Origin: Bosea sp. ANAM02
Lineage (GTDB): Bacteria > Pseudomonadota > Alphaproteobacteria > Rhizobiales > Beijerinckiaceae
Reading direction: 5' to 3'
Length of the DNA: 64,000 bases
Assembly (NCBI RefSeq): GCF_011764485.1
Contig: NZ_AP022848.1
Location: 2,074,001 to 2,138,000, forward strand
Made by a program: the position numbers and the translations under genes. Below the pieces are notes generated by a model. It saw only the letters and a list, made by a program, of their open reading frames with translations, was not told where the DNA came from and searched no databases. Numbering within the stretch: position 1 is the first letter of the stretch; each line of letters opens with the position of its first letter. Positions 24,836 to 34,785 of the stretch are shown here, piece after piece.

Positions 24836-27355
24836 GTGCCGAGGACCGTGGGGGTCCAGTTGAGACGCGTTGATGCAAGGGGCGCCGGCTACCTGCTGGC
24901 GGCCATCGGTTTCGTCGTGGCATGGGGCATCCTGTGCTGGCCCTGGCTTTCGGGGGCGGTGACGATTCCGTTCGACGCCAAGGCGCATTTCCAGGCGCAG
25001 GTGCAGTTCCTCGCCAATGCGATCCATACCGGCCAGTCGCCCTTCTGGAATCACAACGTCTTCGCCGGCTCGCCGCAGATCGCCGACCCGCAATCGCTTA
25101 TCTTCTCGCCCGCGATCCTGCTCGCGCTGATCTCGCCGGAGCCGAGCTTTCGCGAGGTCGATGCCTATGTGCTGGCACATCTGCTCGTCGGCGGCCTTGC
25201 GCTTCTCATGTTCTTCCGCGATCGCGGCTGGCATCCGGCCGGCGGCCTGATGGCGGCGCTGGTCTTTGCCTTCGGTGCCTCGGCCGCCTGGCGGGTCCAG
25301 CATGTCGGGCAGGTCGCGAGCTATGCGTTCTTCGCCATCGCCTTCTGGCTGACGGCGCGGATGCTGCAGCGCTCCTCGATCCTTTCGGGCATCTTCGCCG
25401 GGCTTGCGGCCGGCATGATGGTGCTGGAGCCGGACCAGGTCGCGCTGCTCGCCGGCTACGTGCTCGTCGCAATGGTCGTGGCGCACTGGATTTCCGGCGG
25501 CTGGCCAGCCTTCAGGGCGAGCCTGCCGCCGATCACGGCCGCGAGCATCGTCGGCCTCATGGTCATCGCAATGCCCCTGCTCTGGACCTGGCTTTTCGCG
25601 GAGGCGACGACCCGGCCCGAGATCGATTTCGGCATCGCGGCGAGCGGCTCGCTGCATCCGATGTCGCTGCTCTCCGCCTTCGTCGGCGACCTGTACGGCG
25701 CCAAGGACCCGGCCGTCGAGTTCTGGGGTCCCTATGGCGATGCGCGGGTGCTCTATCTCTCGCAGAACATGGCGCAGGTCTATTTCGGCGCGCTGCCGCT
25801 GCTGTTGCTGCTGGCCCCCGGCCTGACGCGCGGCTGGCTCTGGGACAGGTCCGTGCGCCCGCTGACGCTGATGCTGGTCTTCATGGTGCTGTTCGCGATG
25901 GGCCGCTACACGCCGCTCTTCCACCTGACCTACGAGTATCTGCCCGGCGTGAAGCAGTTCCGCCGCCCTGCCGACGCGACCTTCCTGATCGGCGGCATCG
26001 CGGCGATCCTCTCGGGCTATGTGATGCATCGCATCCTGACGGCGGAGGCGGGGACCTCGTTCCGGCGGGACATGCTGATCGGGGCTGCCCTGGTCCTCGG
26101 CACGATCCTGCTCGCCCTCGTGGTCTCGCGCGACTGGGGCCATCTCGCGGATGCCTGGAAGCCGATCGTGATGGCGCTCGGGTGGTTCGCGGTCGCGGGG
26201 GGGGCCTTCTTCATCCTGCAGCGCTGGCGCGGCGCGCTCGGCACGGCGGCTGCGGCGGTTCTGGTCACCGGCGTGGTCGCCGCCGATCTCGGCGTCAATA
26301 ACGGCCCGAACGAATCGACCGCGCTCTCGCCGCAGATGTACGACGTGCTGGATTCCCGCACGAAGAACGACACCATCGCGCTGCTGAAGCACCTGACCGC
26401 CCAGCCCGAAGGATCGCCGCGGCGAGACCGCGTCGAACTGCTTGGCATGGGCTTCGAATGGCCGAATGCCGGCATGGTCCATGGTTTCGACCATACGCTG
26501 GGCTACAACCCGCTGCGGCTCGAGGATTTCTCGGAGGCGGTCGGTACCGGCGACGGCATCGCCAGGCCGGCCGACCGCAAGTTCACGCCGCTCTTCCCGT
26601 CCTATCGCTGCCGGCTCGCGAACCTGCTGGGGCTGCGCTACATCGCCTCGCCGGTGCCGATCGAGCAGGTCGATCGCAATCTGGCCGCTGGCGATCTCAT
26701 CCTGATCGCGCGGACGAAGCAGGGCTATGTCTACGAGAATCCGCGGGCGCTGCCGCGCGTGCAGTTCGTCGGCGGCTGGCAGTTCGCCGATTTCGAGAGC
26801 ATGAAGCTCTCGGGCCGCTGGCCGGAGACCGACCCGACCCAGGCCGTCCTGCTCGATACCGAGCCGCCGGTCGCGACGCCGGAAGGCCCGGTCGCGACCC
26901 GGGCCGAGGTCAAGCTGACGCGTTATCGCAATGCCCGGGTCGAGATCGAGGTCACGACCCCGGTCGCCGGTTTCGTCGTGCTCAACGATATCTGGCATCC
27001 CTGGTGGAAGGCCGAGGTCGACGGTGTCGAAACCGAGATCCTGCGGGCCAATGTGCTGTTCCGCGCCGTGCAGGTGCCGGCCGGGACGCATAAGGTGCGC
27101 TTCAGCTTCCAACCGCTCTCGGGGGCGATCGCAGAGCTCAGGGCACGCATCGAGCCGCAAGAGCCGGACGACATGCTGCCGCCGGCACCGCGCCATGACG
27201 AGCCGCAGATCGTGACCGCGCCGGGCGAGATGCCGAAGCTGGCCGGACCGTCCGAGAGCGTGCGCAATTCGCTGGGTCTTGGCCCGAGCCAGGTTCCGTC
27301 TGCGCGCAACGGCACGGCGTCCGCGCATATCCCGGGTGACGCGATCGCGCATTGA
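24836..27355 (+). CDS. YfhO-like multispanning membrane protein
   Basis: An 839-residue protein with roughly a dozen membrane helices in its first 520 residues, then a long soluble C-terminal part. The pattern WNHNVFAGSPQIADPQSLIFSP after the first helix, then ADATFLIGGIAAILSGY, and the late WHPWWKAEVDGVETEILRAN are typical of YfhO/GT-C-like proteins, some of which act in lipoteichoic acid or surface glycan glycosylation. The last 60 residues are Pro-rich and disordered. The start is uncertain: GTG at 24836, GTG at 24848, or TTG at 24860, the last having GGGGG six bases upstream. A strong terminator follows at once. Confidence 0.8.
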   Translation: MPRTVGVQLRRVDARGAGYLLAAIGFVVAWGILCWPWLSGAVTIPFDAKAHFQAQVQFLANAIHTGQSPFWNHNVFAGSPQIADPQSLIFSPAILLALISPEPSFREVDAYVLAHLLVGGLALLMFFRDRGWHPAGGLMAALVFAFGASAAWRVQHVGQVASYAFFAIAFWLTARMLQRSSILSGIFAGLAAGMMVLEPDQVALLAGYVLVAMVVAHWISGGWPAFRASLPPITAASIVGLMVIAMPLLWTWLFAEATTRPEIDFGIAASGSLHPMSLLSAFVGDLYGAKDPAVEFWGPYGDARVLYLSQNMAQVYFGALPLLLLLAPGLTRGWLWDRSVRPLTLMLVFMVLFAMGRYTPLFHLTYEYLPGVKQFRRPADATFLIGGIAAILSGYVMHRILTAEAGTSFRRDMLIGAALVLGTILLALVVSRDWGHLADAWKPIVMALGWFAVAGGAFFILQRWRGALGTAAAAVLVTGVVAADLGVNNGPNESTALSPQMYDVLDSRTKNDTIALLKHLTAQPEGSPRRDRVELLGMGFEWPNAGMVHGFDHTLGYNPLRLEDFSEAVGTGDGIARPADRKFTPLFPSYRCRLANLLGLRYIASPVPIEQVDRNLAAGDLILIARTKQGYVYENPRALPRVQFVGGWQFADFESMKLSGRWPETDPTQAVLLDTEPPVATPEGPVATRAEVKLTRYRNARVEIEVTTPVAGFVVLNDIWHPWWKAEVDGVETEILRANVLFRAVQVPAGTHKVRFSFQPLSGAIAELRARIEPQEPDDMLPPAPRHDEPQIVTAPGEMPKLAGPSESVRNSLGLGPSQVPSARNGTASAHIPGDAIAH

Positions 27356-27380
27356 AAAGCCGCGGAGGTGCCGCGGCTTT
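27356..27380 (+). terminator. Terminator after the YfhO-like gene
   Basis: AAAGCCGCGG and CCGCGGCTTT form a perfect ten-base stem with loop AGGTG, starting one base after the stop codon. The symmetric A and T ends make it usable on both strands. Confidence 0.85.
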
Positions 27381-27392
27381 CAAGGAAGCGGT

Positions 27393-27554
27393 GTCATCCC
27401 GTGCGCGCTGCGGCATGGAATGCCGCTGCGCAGATACGGGACCGTTTGCAGGAAAAAGGCGCCCTTGCGGAGGCCATGAGAAAGGGAGCTCTATTCGTCT
27501 CGCGGTCCCGTGTCTGCGCGGCAGCGTTTCACGCTGCGGCGCGCACGGGATGAC
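27393..27554. repeat. Long intergenic palindrome, family B (copy 2)
   Basis: Nearly the reverse complement of the element at 14152-14312: same GTCATCCCGTGCGCGCTGC ends, with GGCATGGAATGCC and GCGTTTCACGC half-sites swapped left to right. The unpaired centre differs more than the arms. Confidence 0.85.
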
Positions 27555-27602
27555 ACGCTTCACGACAGCCACTCCCTGGGCAATCGCCTGAGAAAGGCTC
27601 GC

Positions 27603-29250
<1,648 letters not shown>

Positions 29251-29430
29251 TTCGGAAACTCCGCTTTCGTCTGCGACGTTCTTGCCAGCCACGGGGCGCG
29301 CGGAAAAGGCCGTTCGAGCGCGCTTTCGCGCAATCGGGGCCAGCCGGCAAGCAAAACACCTTTTCCCTGCCGACTTGCATAGGACCGCCCGACAGGGCTT
29401 GATAGCGCCGCGACACGCGGAGGTTTATTC

Positions 29431-29871
29431 ATGGGTCTGTTCAGTTTCATCAAGGAAGCCGGTGCCAAGATCTTCGGCGGCTCAGCCAAGGCGGCGACCG
29501 CCGAAGATCTGCAGAAGGAACTGGCGGGGCACGGCCTGCCTTCCGACGTCAATATCCAGATCGACGGCGACAAGGTGAAGGTCTCCGGCAAGGCGGTTTC
29601 GACGGAAGAGGCCGAGAAGATCATTCTCGCGCTCGGCAACACCACCGGCGTGGCCGAGGTCGAGTCCGACCTCGCCGTGACCAAGGAGGCTGCGGCAGCG
29701 GTGTTCTACACGGTGAAGAAGGGCGACACGCTCTGGAAGATCGCCGAGGAGCATTACGGCAAGGGCCAGGGCGCGAAATACACCGAGATTGTCAAGGCCA
29801 ACACGCCGCCGGTCAAGAATCCCGACCTGATCCAGCCGGGCTGGGTCCTGCGCATTCCGCCGAAGGCCTGA
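29431..29871 (+). CDS. BON and LysM domain protein (Kbp/YgaU-like)
   Basis: A 146-residue protein with CGGAGG seven bases before its ATG. Residues 20-85 form a BON domain (LQKELAGHGLPSDVNIQIDG, VAEVESDLAV), and residues 92-143 a LysM domain (YTVKKGDTLWKIAEEHYGKG, IQPGWVLRIPPKA). The order and length match E. coli Kbp/YgaU, a cytosolic potassium-binding protein formerly called LysM. No signal peptide is present, although the start MGLFSFIKEAGAKIF is amphipathic as in the relatives. Potassium sensing or osmotic response is the likely role by family. It is monocistronic, with a hairpin after the stop. Confidence 0.92.
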   Translation: MGLFSFIKEAGAKIFGGSAKAATAEDLQKELAGHGLPSDVNIQIDGDKVKVSGKAVSTEEAEKIILALGNTTGVAEVESDLAVTKEAAAAVFYTVKKGDTLWKIAEEHYGKGQGAKYTEIVKANTPPVKNPDLIQPGWVLRIPPKA

Positions 29872-29888
29872 GGCCTTTCCGCGACAGG

Positions 29889-29917
29889 GCAGCCGCGCGC
29901 CTCGTGCTCGCGGCTGC
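29889..29917 (+). terminator. Stem-loop terminator after the BON-LysM gene
   Basis: GCAGCCGCG and CGCGGCTGC pair perfectly over nine bases around an eleven-base loop. A T-rich stretch (TTCTCGTTTC) follows. Confidence 0.6.
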
Positions 29918-30017
29918 TTCTCGTTTCTGGCATCGCAAGGCGTTTCCGAACGGTGGCGCCTGAGCGATTGCCGACCTATCTCAACAGCTCGCCCGACCGG
30001 GCTGGAGTGGCCTGCCC

Positions 30018-30335
30018 ATGATCGTGAACGACCTCGATATCGACGCCGTGAAGGCGGGCCTAGGCGACGGCTCCATCCTGCTGGTCGACGTGCGCGAGCC
30101 CCATGAATTCGCCGCGGGCCATATTCCTGGCTCGATCTCGCGCCCGCTCTCGCAATTCGATCCCGCCGACCTGCCGAACGAGCCGGGCAAGCGTCTCGTG
30201 CTCTCCTGCGCGGCGGGCGTGCGCTCGCGGCGTGCGCTCGAATTCGCGCAGTCGGCCGGGCTCGACATCGACAGCCACTATGCCGGCGGCTTCAAGGACT
30301 GGCTGATGCATGGCGAGCCGGTGACGCAGGATTGA
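30018..30335 (+). CDS. Rhodanese-domain protein
   Basis: A 105-residue single rhodanese domain. The fold is visible in order: ILLVDVREPHEFAAGHIPGS near residues 18-37, the active-site loop LSCAAGVRSRRAL with the sulfur-carrying cysteine around residue 60, and the closing YAGGFKDWLMHGEPV. Such small rhodaneses carry persulfide for thiosulfate or cysteine-derived sulfur transfer in the cytoplasm. A GGAG lies upstream of the ATG. The next gene starts 53 bases later on the same strand, so cotranscription is possible. The specific sulfur donor and acceptor are not indicated. Confidence 0.93.
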   Translation: MIVNDLDIDAVKAGLGDGSILLVDVREPHEFAAGHIPGSISRPLSQFDPADLPNEPGKRLVLSCAAGVRSRRALEFAQSAGLDIDSHYAGGFKDWLMHGEPVTQD

Positions 30336-30388
30336 GGCCTCAAGCCCGATCCACGCTCCAGCCGCCTGTCGACGAAGGATTCAAGACC

Positions 30389-31348
30389 ATGCTGACCCGA
30401 GCTTTCTTCCTGAGCGCCGCATGTGCCGCCGCATTGCTGCTGGCCGCGCCCGGCGCCGGATGGGCGCAGGGCGCGGCGACGATGCCTGCCGGCAGCGCCG
30501 GCAAGGCCGCCGATGACGGCCTCCAGGCCGCGATCGTCAAGTCGAACGCCTATACCGGGCTGATGAACCGTACGCTGCGCGCCATCCAGTCCTGGGAGCG
30601 CTATCGCAGCTGGGTCGACATGAAGAAGGGGCCGACCGGCAAGGAGCGCTACATCACCTACGGGCTCTACAGTCTGTACGACGTCGCCGGCGAGATCAGG
30701 AAGGCCGAGGAGGCGATAGCGAACGAGCCGAAGCTGCCGGCGATCGACGAGACCATGGGCCGCTACATCAAGGCCTATCAGGAGCTGGCGCCGCTGATCA
30801 CCAGGGCCGAGCGCTATTACGACCGCAAGGACTATCGCGACGACAATCTCGCCGAGGGCAAGAGGCTGCATGCGCTGATGGTGCCGGCAGCCATGACCTT
30901 CCTGGAGGAACGCTCCAAGCTCGACGCTCTGATGCGCGTCTACAAGCGCGGGCTCGACCAGCGTGAGCTTGCCGCCGTCGAGCAGCGCGAGGGCAAGTCG
31001 GCCCGCTGGCAGGTGCGCAACATCATGATCAATGCGCGTGCCGTCATGGACCTGATGCCGAGCAACGAGAGCCCGATCGTCGACCTCAAATCCTTCAACG
31101 CCGCTGTCGCCGACTACGCCGCCGCGATCCGCGAGATGGATGCGTTCAAGGACAAGGAGCCCAAGGGCGTGCCCTTCATCGAGAGCCAGGCCAGCTCCTG
31201 GCTCGGCAAGCTGCGCGATTTCAGCGACAAGCTTGCCAAAAGCAAGGGCGATGTCCGGCGCGGCGCGGCCAACGACGCCAACTGGATCGTCAACAACTAC
31301 AACACCATGGTCTCGCTCTCGGAGACGGCCATCCGCATGTCGCGTTGA
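30389..31348 (+). CDS. DUF3829-like (YiiG-family) secreted protein
   Basis: A 319-residue protein with signal peptide MLTRAFFLSAACAAALLLAA and cleavage near GWA-QG. The mature chain is almost wholly helical and polar. It contains LAPLITRAERYYDRKDYRDD followed by NLAEGKRLHALMVPAAMTFL, the pattern of DUF3829 proteins, some of which are lipoproteins. No cysteine follows the signal, so this one is probably soluble in the periplasm. The role of the family is unknown. The start at 30389 is preferred because an upstream in-frame codon inside the rhodanese gene would destroy the signal peptide. A family C repeat follows. Confidence 0.75.
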   Translation: MLTRAFFLSAACAAALLLAAPGAGWAQGAATMPAGSAGKAADDGLQAAIVKSNAYTGLMNRTLRAIQSWERYRSWVDMKKGPTGKERYITYGLYSLYDVAGEIRKAEEAIANEPKLPAIDETMGRYIKAYQELAPLITRAERYYDRKDYRDDNLAEGKRLHALMVPAAMTFLEERSKLDALMRVYKRGLDQRELAAVEQREGKSARWQVRNIMINARAVMDLMPSNESPIVDLKSFNAAVADYAAAIREMDAFKDKEPKGVPFIESQASSWLGKLRDFSDKLAKSKGDVRRGAANDANWIVNNYNTMVSLSETAIRMSR

Positions 31349-31445
31349 GATCGATGCGTGCCGCGCATTCCCGGCGCGTGATGGGCCGGGGCTGACGTGG
31401 CGCGTTTTATGCTCCAGTCTTGCATTGGACTGTTTGGAAAAAGAA

Positions 31446-31562
31446 GCCCTCATCCTGAGGAGCCGCGCCAGCGGCGTCTCGAAGGATGCTCCAGGAGGCT
31501 CCGGAACCATCTGGAGCATCCTTCGAGACGCAAGCCTTCGGCTTGCTCCTCAGGATGAGGGC
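31446..31562. repeat. Intergenic palindrome, family C (copy 1)
   Basis: GCCCTCATCCTGAGGAGC and GCTCCTCAGGATGAGGGC are perfect mirror ends, and the inner blocks CGTCTCGAAGGATGCTCCAG and GGAGCATCCTTCGAGACG also pair. It can form one long cruciform. A left-half remnant is at 60871. Confidence 0.88.
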
Positions 31563-31609
31563 TCGGCAGTTTCCGGATCGGCTTTCAGACCAAACTGAGG
31601 ATATGCCTC

Positions 31610-33919
31610 ATGCGTCCCATGAAATTCGGTTTCGGCCAGCCGGTGCGGCGGGTCGAGGATCAGCGCCTGACCACCGGCACCGGCCGCTATACGGACGACA
31701 TCGCCGCCGACGGCGCCCTGCACGCCTTCGTGCTGCGCTCGCCTTACGCCCATGCCCGCTTCGCCGTCGCGGATGTCGAGACAGCCCGCAAGATGAAGGG
31801 CGTCAAGCTCATCCTGACCGGCACAGATGTCTCCCAATACGGCGACCTGCCGTGCAAGGGCCATGTGAAGACGACCTCCGGCGAGATGTCGCAATCGCTG
31901 CCGGTCCCGGTGCTGCCGACCGATACGGTCCGTCATGTCGGCGAGGCCGTCGCCTTCATCGTCGCCGAGACGCTGGCGCAGGCGCGCGACGCGGCCGAGG
32001 CGATCGCGATCGACTGGGACCCGCTGCCGGCTGTGACCGGCATCGCCGAAGCGTTGGAAGCGGATGCGCCGCAGGTCTGGCCCGACCGGAAGGGCAATGT
32101 CGCCTTCGAGGCCGAGCAGGGCGACCGTGAGCGGACCGAGAAGGCCTTTGCCAAGGCGGCGCGCACCGTTTCGCTCACCGTCATCAACAACCGGCTCGCC
32201 TCCAACTACATGGAGACGCGGGCCTGCATCGCCGAATACGACAAGGCCGAGAAGCGCTGGACCCTGACGCTGGGCAGCCAGGGCAGCCACGGCATGCGCG
32301 ACCTGATCGCGACCTATGTGCTCAAGGTCGACCCCAAGCGGATCCGCGTGGTGACGCCCGATGTCGGCGGCGGCTTCGGCACCAAGATCTTCCTCTATCG
32401 CGAATACCCGCTGGCGATGATCGCGGCCGAGAAGCTGAAGCGGCCGGTGCGCTGGGTCGCCGATCGCAACGAGCACTTCCTCGCCGATACCCATGGCCGC
32501 GCCAATCTCGCGACGGCGACGATGGCGCTCGACGCCAGGGGCAAGTTCATCGGCCTGAAGGTCGATCTCTCGGCCGAGATGGGCGCGTATCTGTCGCAGT
32601 ATGGGCCCTTCATCCCCTGGGTCGGCACCACGATGACGCCGGGCTGCTACAACATCCCGGCCGTGCATGTCGTGTTCAGGGGCGTGCTCACCCACACCAC
32701 CCCGGTCGACGCCTATCGCGGCGCCGGCCGGCCCGAGGCCGCCTATCTGATCGAGCGGCTGGTCGATGCGATCGCGCGCGAGACCGGCAAGACGCCCGAT
32801 GCGGTGCGCGCCCAGAATTTCGTCAAGCCGACGGAGATGCCGCACAAGACACAGACCGGCCCGGTCTACGATTCCGGCGAGTTCGAGGGCCATATGCGTC
32901 GCGCCATGGAGGTCGCCGACTGGAAGGGCTTCAAGGCCCGCCAGAAGGCCTCGGCCAAGGCCGGCAGGATTCGCGGTATCGGCATGGCCAGCTATATCGA
33001 GGCCTGCGGCGGCGGGGGGCCGGAGAGCTCCACGGTCATTCTTGAAAAAGACGGCACCGTCACGGTGCTGATCGGCACGCAGTCGAACGGGCAGGGGCAT
33101 GAGACGGCCTATTCGCAGCTCGTCTCGCAACATCTCGATATCCCGATGGACCGCATCCGCGTCGTGCAGGGCGATACCGACCGGGTCGAGACCGGCTCCG
33201 GCACCGGCGGTTCGCGCTCGATTCCGGTGGGCGGCGCGGCGCTCGACAAGGCGACGGGCATCCTCACCGACAATCTCAAGCAGCTCGCCTCCGAGAAGCT
33301 CGAGGCGGCGGTGGGCGATCTCGAGATCACTGACGGCGCGGTCCGTATCGTCGGCACCGACAAGGCGCTCGACCTTGCCGCCATCGCGGCGCTGCCCGGC
33401 GCGACGCCGGCCATGCTGAAGGTTCACCAGAGCTGGCAGCCGCCGGAGGCGACCTATCCGAACGGCACCCATGTCTGCGAGCTGGAGATCGACCCCGGCA
33501 CGGGCGGCACGGAAATCCTCAACTATGTCGTGGTCGACGATTTCGGCGTGACGCTGAACCCGCTGATGCTGCAGGGCCAGGTCCATGGCGGCTCGGCCCA
33601 GGGCATCGGGCAGGCGCTGATGGAGGAAATCCGCTTCGATCCGGACGGGCAGATGCTGACCGCGACCTTCATGGACTATGCCCTGCCGCGCGCCGTCGAC
33701 ATCCCGAACTTCCATTTCGAGACGCGCAATGTCCGCTGCCTGACCAACGCTATCGGGGTGAAGGGCGCGGGCGAGGCCGGCGCCATCGGCGCCTGCCCGG
33801 CGGTGATGAACGCGGTGGTCGATGCGCTCGACCGGGCAGCCGGCATCAAGGCGATGGACATGCCGGCGACGCCGCTCAAGGTCTTCACGGCGCTGAAGCA
33901 GGCCGGGTATCGGCTTTGA
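31610..33919 (+). CDS. Form-II CoxL-like molybdopterin-binding subunit (xanthine dehydrogenase family)
   Basis: A 769-residue molybdenum-cofactor subunit of the xanthine dehydrogenase/CO dehydrogenase family. The a/b hammerhead domain opens the protein (RRVEDQRLTTGTGRYTDDIA). GGGFGTKIFLYREYPLAMIA follows. The active-site loop is AYRGAGR at residues 368-374, which marks form II and excludes true CO dehydrogenase (form I reads AYRCSFR). The catalytic base is Glu722 in GVKGAGEAG. There is no signal peptide. The FAD-binding and 2Fe-2S subunits usually encoded alongside are absent from the window, which leaves the enzyme incomplete locally. Its substrate is probably an aldehyde or heterocycle. Confidence 0.9.
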   Translation: MRPMKFGFGQPVRRVEDQRLTTGTGRYTDDIAADGALHAFVLRSPYAHARFAVADVETARKMKGVKLILTGTDVSQYGDLPCKGHVKTTSGEMSQSLPVPVLPTDTVRHVGEAVAFIVAETLAQARDAAEAIAIDWDPLPAVTGIAEALEADAPQVWPDRKGNVAFEAEQGDRERTEKAFAKAARTVSLTVINNRLASNYMETRACIAEYDKAEKRWTLTLGSQGSHGMRDLIATYVLKVDPKRIRVVTPDVGGGFGTKIFLYREYPLAMIAAEKLKRPVRWVADRNEHFLADTHGRANLATATMALDARGKFIGLKVDLSAEMGAYLSQYGPFIPWVGTTMTPGCYNIPAVHVVFRGVLTHTTPVDAYRGAGRPEAAYLIERLVDAIARETGKTPDAVRAQNFVKPTEMPHKTQTGPVYDSGEFEGHMRRAMEVADWKGFKARQKASAKAGRIRGIGMASYIEACGGGGPESSTVILEKDGTVTVLIGTQSNGQGHETAYSQLVSQHLDIPMDRIRVVQGDTDRVETGSGTGGSRSIPVGGAALDKATGILTDNLKQLASEKLEAAVGDLEITDGAVRIVGTDKALDLAAIAALPGATPAMLKVHQSWQPPEATYPNGTHVCELEIDPGTGGTEILNYVVVDDFGVTLNPLMLQGQVHGGSAQGIGQALMEEIRFDPDGQMLTATFMDYALPRAVDIPNFHFETRNVRCLTNAIGVKGAGEAGAIGACPAVMNAVVDALDRAAGIKAMDMPATPLKVFTALKQAGYRL

Positions 33920-33997
33920 TGCAAGAATGGGCTTGCGGTGACGCAAGCTCCTTCACGCAAAAGCGACTTGGCTGTCGCGTGATCATCGTTTGATCTG

Positions 33998-34035
33998 GAC
34001 AAGTTTAAAACAGCGCCGTCAGGCGCGAACTTGTC
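33998..34035 (+). promoter_or_regulatory. Stem-loop before the cytochrome c' gene
   Basis: GACAAGTT and AACTTGTC form an outer eight-base stem, and GCGCC and GGCGC an inner one around GTCA. It ends 15 bases before the cytochrome c' start with TTTG after it. It could terminate readthrough from the molybdoenzyme gene or form a structured leader. Confidence 0.5.
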
Positions 34036-34050
34036 TTTGAGGGGAACTGA

Positions 34051-34482
34051 ATGATCCGCACCGCTCTCGTTCTTGCCGGCCTCGGGCTTGGCCTCACCGC
34101 CGTGATGGCGCAGTCGAATCCGATCGCGGAGCGCAAGGACGCAATGAAGGCGGTCGGCGCGGCGACGCGGGAGGGCGCTGCCATCGCCAAGGGCGAGGCC
34201 GCCTTCGACGCGGCCAAGGCGCAGGCGATCTTCAAGACCTATGCCGATGCGGCCAAGAAGATGCCGACCCTGTTCCCGGATTCCTCCAAGACCGGCGGCG
34301 AGACCACGGCCGCCCCGAAGATCTGGGAGGACCAGGCCGGGTTCAAGGCGGCCTTCGCCAAATTCGAGACCGATGCGGCGGCCGGCGCGAGCGTCGCGAA
34401 TCTCGACGGTTTCCGCACCGCCTTCGGCGCGGCGACCAAGAATTGCGGCACCTGCCACGAGGTCTACCGCATCAAGAAGTGA
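34051..34482 (+). CDS. Cytochrome c' (cytochrome c prime)
   Basis: A 143-residue periplasmic four-helix-bundle cytochrome. A signal peptide (MIRTALVLAGLGLGLTAVMA) precedes the mature chain beginning QSNPIAERKDAMKAVG. The single heme site NCGTCHEVYRIKK is at the extreme C-terminus (Cys132, Cys135, His136), the hallmark of class II cytochromes c'. These bind nitric oxide or shuttle electrons. GAGGGGA lies upstream of the ATG. The diheme cytochrome gene 300 bases downstream is on the same strand, but a family A repeat separates them, so they may not be cotranscribed. NO binding is family knowledge, not read here. Confidence 0.93.
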   Translation: MIRTALVLAGLGLGLTAVMAQSNPIAERKDAMKAVGAATREGAAIAKGEAAFDAAKAQAIFKTYADAAKKMPTLFPDSSKTGGETTAAPKIWEDQAGFKAAFAKFETDAAAGASVANLDGFRTAFGAATKNCGTCHEVYRIKK

Positions 34483-34574
34483 TCGGCCTGGCGGTTGGTT
34501 CGGAGAGCGGGCGCCAGCGATGGCGGCCCGCTTCTTCGTGAGCGCCTCGGCATCTCCTGCGCCGTTCCCCTGCC

Positions 34575-34676
34575 GTCATGCTCGGGCTTGACCCGAGCAT
34601 CTCGTAACACGGAGCTTCTGGAGCCACTTCCTGCCGGAGATTCTCGGGTCTGCGCTTAGCTTCGCCCGAGAATGAC
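34575..34676. repeat. Intergenic palindrome, family A variant (copy 4)
   Basis: A 102-base element from GTCATGCTCGGGCTTGACCC to GCCCGAGAATGAC, with the same hairpin layout as family A but GCTCGGG replacing CCCGGG. It lies in the 303-base gap between the two cytochrome genes. Confidence 0.7.
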
Positions 34677-34785
34677 GACACGGCATCGCCGGATGCCAAG
34701 ACGCAGTCTGGAATTGCTGCGTTTTCAGGGTTGCCGATGCGAGGCCGGCCCGTCCAATCTGTCGACCTGCCGACGGGAGACCTCG

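Noticed and set aside
24737..27352. 871-codon open frame on the strand opposite the YfhO-like gene
   Set aside because: The translation is Arg/Asp/His/Gly-rich without hydrophobic cores, as expected for the antisense of high-GC coding DNA. The plus-strand gene has clear membrane helices and family motifs.
31610..33919. True CO dehydrogenase large subunit
   Set aside because: The active-site loop is AYRGAGR and not AYRCSFR, and the cysteine that holds copper is absent.
31550..33946. 798-codon open frame opposite the CoxL-like gene
   Set aside because: Same reason: the plus-strand gene carries intact active-site motifs, and the antisense frame has none.
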